This document shows, piece by piece, positions 5,732 to 7,658 of a stretch of 7,658 nt of DNA; the first letter of the stretch is position 1, and each line of letters starts with the position of its first letter. The DNA is from an uncultured Bacilli bacterium. GTDB lineage: Bacteria > Bacillota_I > Bacilli_A > RF39 > UBA660. Where the stretch lies: contig CASDHD010000055.1 of the NCBI GenBank assembly GCA_949280095.1, positions 1 through 7,658 of the forward strand. The letters are read 5' to 3'. The notes below the pieces were generated by a model. That model saw nothing but the letters and a program-made list of their open reading frames with translations, was not told where the DNA came from and did not search any database. The position numbers and the translations under genes are program-made.

Positions 5732-7411
5732 ATGAATACAGAAAAGAATATTCTAGAGGTACCGATTGAGGATATTATTCCAAATCGTTTTCAACCAAGA
5801 CTAGCATTTAACGAAGAAGGGATTAATGATCTTGCAGAATCCATCAAACAACATGGTATCATACAGCCTCTTGTCGTAAGAAAATTAGGAGACAAATATG
5901 AAATAATCGCTGGAGAACGTAGATACAAAGCCTCTACAATGGCAGGATTGGCTAAAGTTCCTGTTATTATTTCTGATATTGATGATAACAAAAGTGCAGA
6001 GGTAGCTTTAGTAGAAAATATTCAAAGAAGAAATCTAACTGCAATTGAAGAAGCAAAATCTTATAAAAACTTATTAGATAGAGGTTACTTAACTCAGGAA
6101 CAACTTGCTAATAAAATGGGTGTATCTCAAAGTACAATAGCAAATAAATTACGTTTATTAAACTTAGATGAAGAAGTACAAGATGCTTTACTTAACGAAA
6201 AAATTTCTGAACGTCACGCAAGAGCTTTACTTACTTTAGAAGATAAAGAATTACAAAAAACATGGTTAAAACGTATCATGGAAGAAAGATTAACAGTAAG
6301 ACAACTTGATATAGAATTAAAAAAACTGAAAGAAAATGGCGGTGAAGATACAGGGATACCTTTAGTCCAAATTAATCCAAATTTAGATGAAATTATTTCA
6401 CATGCGGAAGATATCAATGTTGAACGTGAAGTTCATGATGTTGCAAGTATGCTAATACCTGAGGTAGGACTAACAGCAGAAGAACCAAAAGAAACAGAAA
6501 AGGAAAAAACGGAAGAACCTATAAAAACATCTAATAAATTCTTTAACTTTTTAGAAGAAGAACCAGCTACTATGGACGTAATGGAGCCAGATGACATTTT
6601 AAATACATTTACAAATCCAGTTGATTTAGAGCAACCACAAGAAGAACCAAAGGAAGACCAACCAAAAATAGAAGTTGTAGAGCCAATTGAAAATACATCT
6701 TCTTTAGAAGAGATGTTAAATCAACCACCAGTTCTAGAAGAAAAACCAGTAGAAGAAACTCAAGTATCTTCTCCAGATAATTTAGAAATCTTAGAAGTTT
6801 TAGATGATTTAAACACAACGATAGAGGAAAACATTATTCCTAATCTAGAAGAGGGTTCCAAAGTAGAAGAAAAAGGAAATGAAGAATTACCTAGTATAGA
6901 ACCTATTATTCCAGAAGTAATAGAACCTATAGTACCAAAAGAAGAATATATAAAACCATTAACTGAAGAACCGATAGTAGAGATTAGTAGCAACGATAAT
7001 AACCAAATTCTAGAAGCAAGTTCTGTTGAACCAGTCATCAATGAAAAAGAAGAAGATGATATTACTCCATTTAAATCTATTTTCTTCCCTAGCGATGATG
7101 AAGATGAAAAAGGTCCAGAGAATTTAAGTTCGCAAATCGAAATTCCTACTGTTGCCAATAACACCATAGAAGAAATACAACCAGTAGTAGAAGATACAAT
7201 CGTTGATCCACTAGATAGCATTGTTACTTTAGAACCTGGTTATGAACAAAAACAAGAAGAAATAGCAGGTACAGATTTAAAAACAGCTATCAATACAGTT
7301 AGAGATACTGTAAGTGACCTAGAAGCAAGAGGATTTGTAGTAGAATGTGAAGAAGCAGATTTAGAAGACATCTATCATATTACAATAAAGGTTGATAAAA
7401 CTGATAAATAA
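5732..7411 (+). CDS. noc: ParB-family nucleoid occlusion protein Noc with a long acidic insert
   Basis: Noc binds dispersed NBS sites and keeps division off the nucleoid. The N-terminal CTP-binding ParB domain is intact: NRFQPR (18-23), GIIQPLVVR (42-50), GERRYKA (61-67), ENIQRRNL (95-102). The HTH LTQEQLANKMGVSQSTIANK (120-139) and ISERHARAL (158-166) follow. Three of four residues that separate Noc from ParB are Noc-type: Gln133, Lys139 and Arg161; Asn144 replaces the usual Lys. The C-terminal dimerization domain (about 513-559, GTDLKTAINTVRDTV) resembles the end of Bacillus Noc. Between them lie about 300 acidic, Glu-Pro-rich residues (about 205-512), so the protein is 559 residues against about 283 in Bacillus subtilis. 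It starts directly with the ParB core and lacks the Bacillus N-terminal amphipathic segment. Ribosome site AAAGGGGCTGAT (5715-5726) lies 5 nt before the ATG. Position after rsmG matches noc in Bacillus. ParB/Spo0J is the alternative. Confidence 0.85.
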   Translation: MNTEKNILEVPIEDIIPNRFQPRLAFNEEGINDLAESIKQHGIIQPLVVRKLGDKYEIIAGERRYKASTMAGLAKVPVIISDIDDNKSAEVALVENIQRRNLTAIEEAKSYKNLLDRGYLTQEQLANKMGVSQSTIANKLRLLNLDEEVQDALLNEKISERHARALLTLEDKELQKTWLKRIMEERLTVRQLDIELKKLKENGGEDTGIPLVQINPNLDEIISHAEDINVEREVHDVASMLIPEVGLTAEEPKETEKEKTEEPIKTSNKFFNFLEEEPATMDVMEPDDILNTFTNPVDLEQPQEEPKEDQPKIEVVEPIENTSSLEEMLNQPPVLEEKPVEETQVSSPDNLEILEVLDDLNTTIEENIIPNLEEGSKVEEKGNEELPSIEPIIPEVIEPIVPKEEYIKPLTEEPIVEISSNDNNQILEASSVEPVINEKEEDDITPFKSIFFPSDDEDEKGPENLSSQIEIPTVANNTIEEIQPVVEDTIVDPLDSIVTLEPGYEQKQEEIAGTDLKTAINTVRDTVSDLEARGFVVECEEADLEDIYHITIKVDKTDK

Positions 7412-7448
7412 TGTATTGTATATAAAACTAATCTTTAGTAAAATATAA

Positions 7449-7490
7449 ATGTAAGTGTTATCAAGTAGATAACGCCTTACGTGTTTTTTT
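7449..7490 (+). terminator. Rho-independent terminator after noc
   Basis: GTAAG (7451-7455) and GTTATC (7457-7462) pair with GATAAC (7468-7473) and CTTAC (7476-7480) around the 5-nt loop AAGTA, with a small internal irregularity at T7456/GC7474-7475. Two further pairs (A7449-T7482, T7450-G7481) extend the base. Seven T residues follow at 7484-7490. It lies 38 nt after the noc stop and closes the operon; no parA or parB follows before it. Confidence 0.9.
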
Positions 7491-7493
7491 GTA

Positions 7494-7545
7494 AAGGCGC
7501 TATACCGAATATCTAGTAAAATCTATGGTGTTTGGTTAGCGTCTT
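7494..7545 (+). other. Second strong stem-loop in the intergenic tail
   Basis: AAGGCGCTA-T-ACC (7494-7506) pairs with GGTTAGCGTCTT (7534-7545): 12 pairs including one G-U, with one bulged T (7503) and a 27-nt loop. A T-rich stretch (ATTTATTATAT, 7546-7556) follows, but it is not a clean U run. It could be a second terminator, part of a small RNA or leader, or the end of a convergent gene's transcript. I see no coding region, tRNA or known riboswitch motif in 7491-7658. Confidence 0.4.
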
Positions 7546-7658
7546 ATTTATTATATCAATTGAAGTATTACAACGATTAACATAACTATTATTCCTAGAA
7601 GAATATAGGGAGTTTCTAAAAATAAAAGTCACAATTTATGGAGTAATAACAAGACTCC

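Noticed and set aside
6760..7221. 153-codon open frame on the minus strand inside noc
   Set aside because: It is antisense to the acidic insert; GAA/GAT-rich coding reads as Ser/Ile-rich text on the other strand. It has no recognisable domain and overlaps a clear gene.
7494..7570. tRNA or known riboswitch in the structured tail
   Set aside because: There is no cloverleaf with a T-loop GTTCRA motif, and no riboswitch signature that I can recognise; only simple stems are present.

Overview
The window is AT-rich bacterial chromosome using the standard bacterial code: Trp is encoded by TGG, and TAG and TAA are both real stops. The gene order mnmE - (GNAT) - mnmG - rsmG - noc is the hallmark of low-GC Bacillota near the replication origin. 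Noc occurs in Bacillota, so I infer a member of the Bacilli, possibly an uncultured gut lineage related to Erysipelotrichales, RF39 or Mollicutes. The species cannot be named from this sequence.

Layout. Positions 56-1051 on the minus strand hold an AAA-type P-loop ATPase gene of the ORC/Cdc6-like kind. It is interrupted by a single in-frame TAG at 275-277. The lid-domain code continues in the same frame down to 58, so the gene is a probable pseudogene or a truncated ATPase. A divergent intergenic region (1052-1214) carries a strong extended -10 promoter for mnmE and a weaker minus-strand candidate. The five plus-strand genes from 1215 to 7411 are tightly packed, with gaps of 19-47 nt and one 8-nt overlap, and look like one operon. 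A rho-independent terminator at 7449-7490 closes it. The last 170 bases contain no gene that I can support, but they contain a second strong stem-loop that can pair with the terminator arm.

Function. MnmE (GTPase) and MnmG (FAD enzyme) form the complex that modifies the wobble uridine U34 of certain tRNAs. RsmG methylates G527 of 16S rRNA. The inserted GNAT is an acetyltransferase of unknown substrate. The last gene encodes a ParB-family protein whose DNA-binding residues and position fit the nucleoid occlusion factor Noc rather than ParB.

The most interesting feature is this Noc-like protein. At 559 residues it is about twice the usual length of Noc, because roughly 300 acidic, Glu-Pro-rich residues separate the ParB/HTH core from the C-terminal dimerization domain. 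It also lacks the N-terminal membrane-targeting extension of Bacillus Noc, while the insert carries two short FF motifs, one of them resembling that extension.
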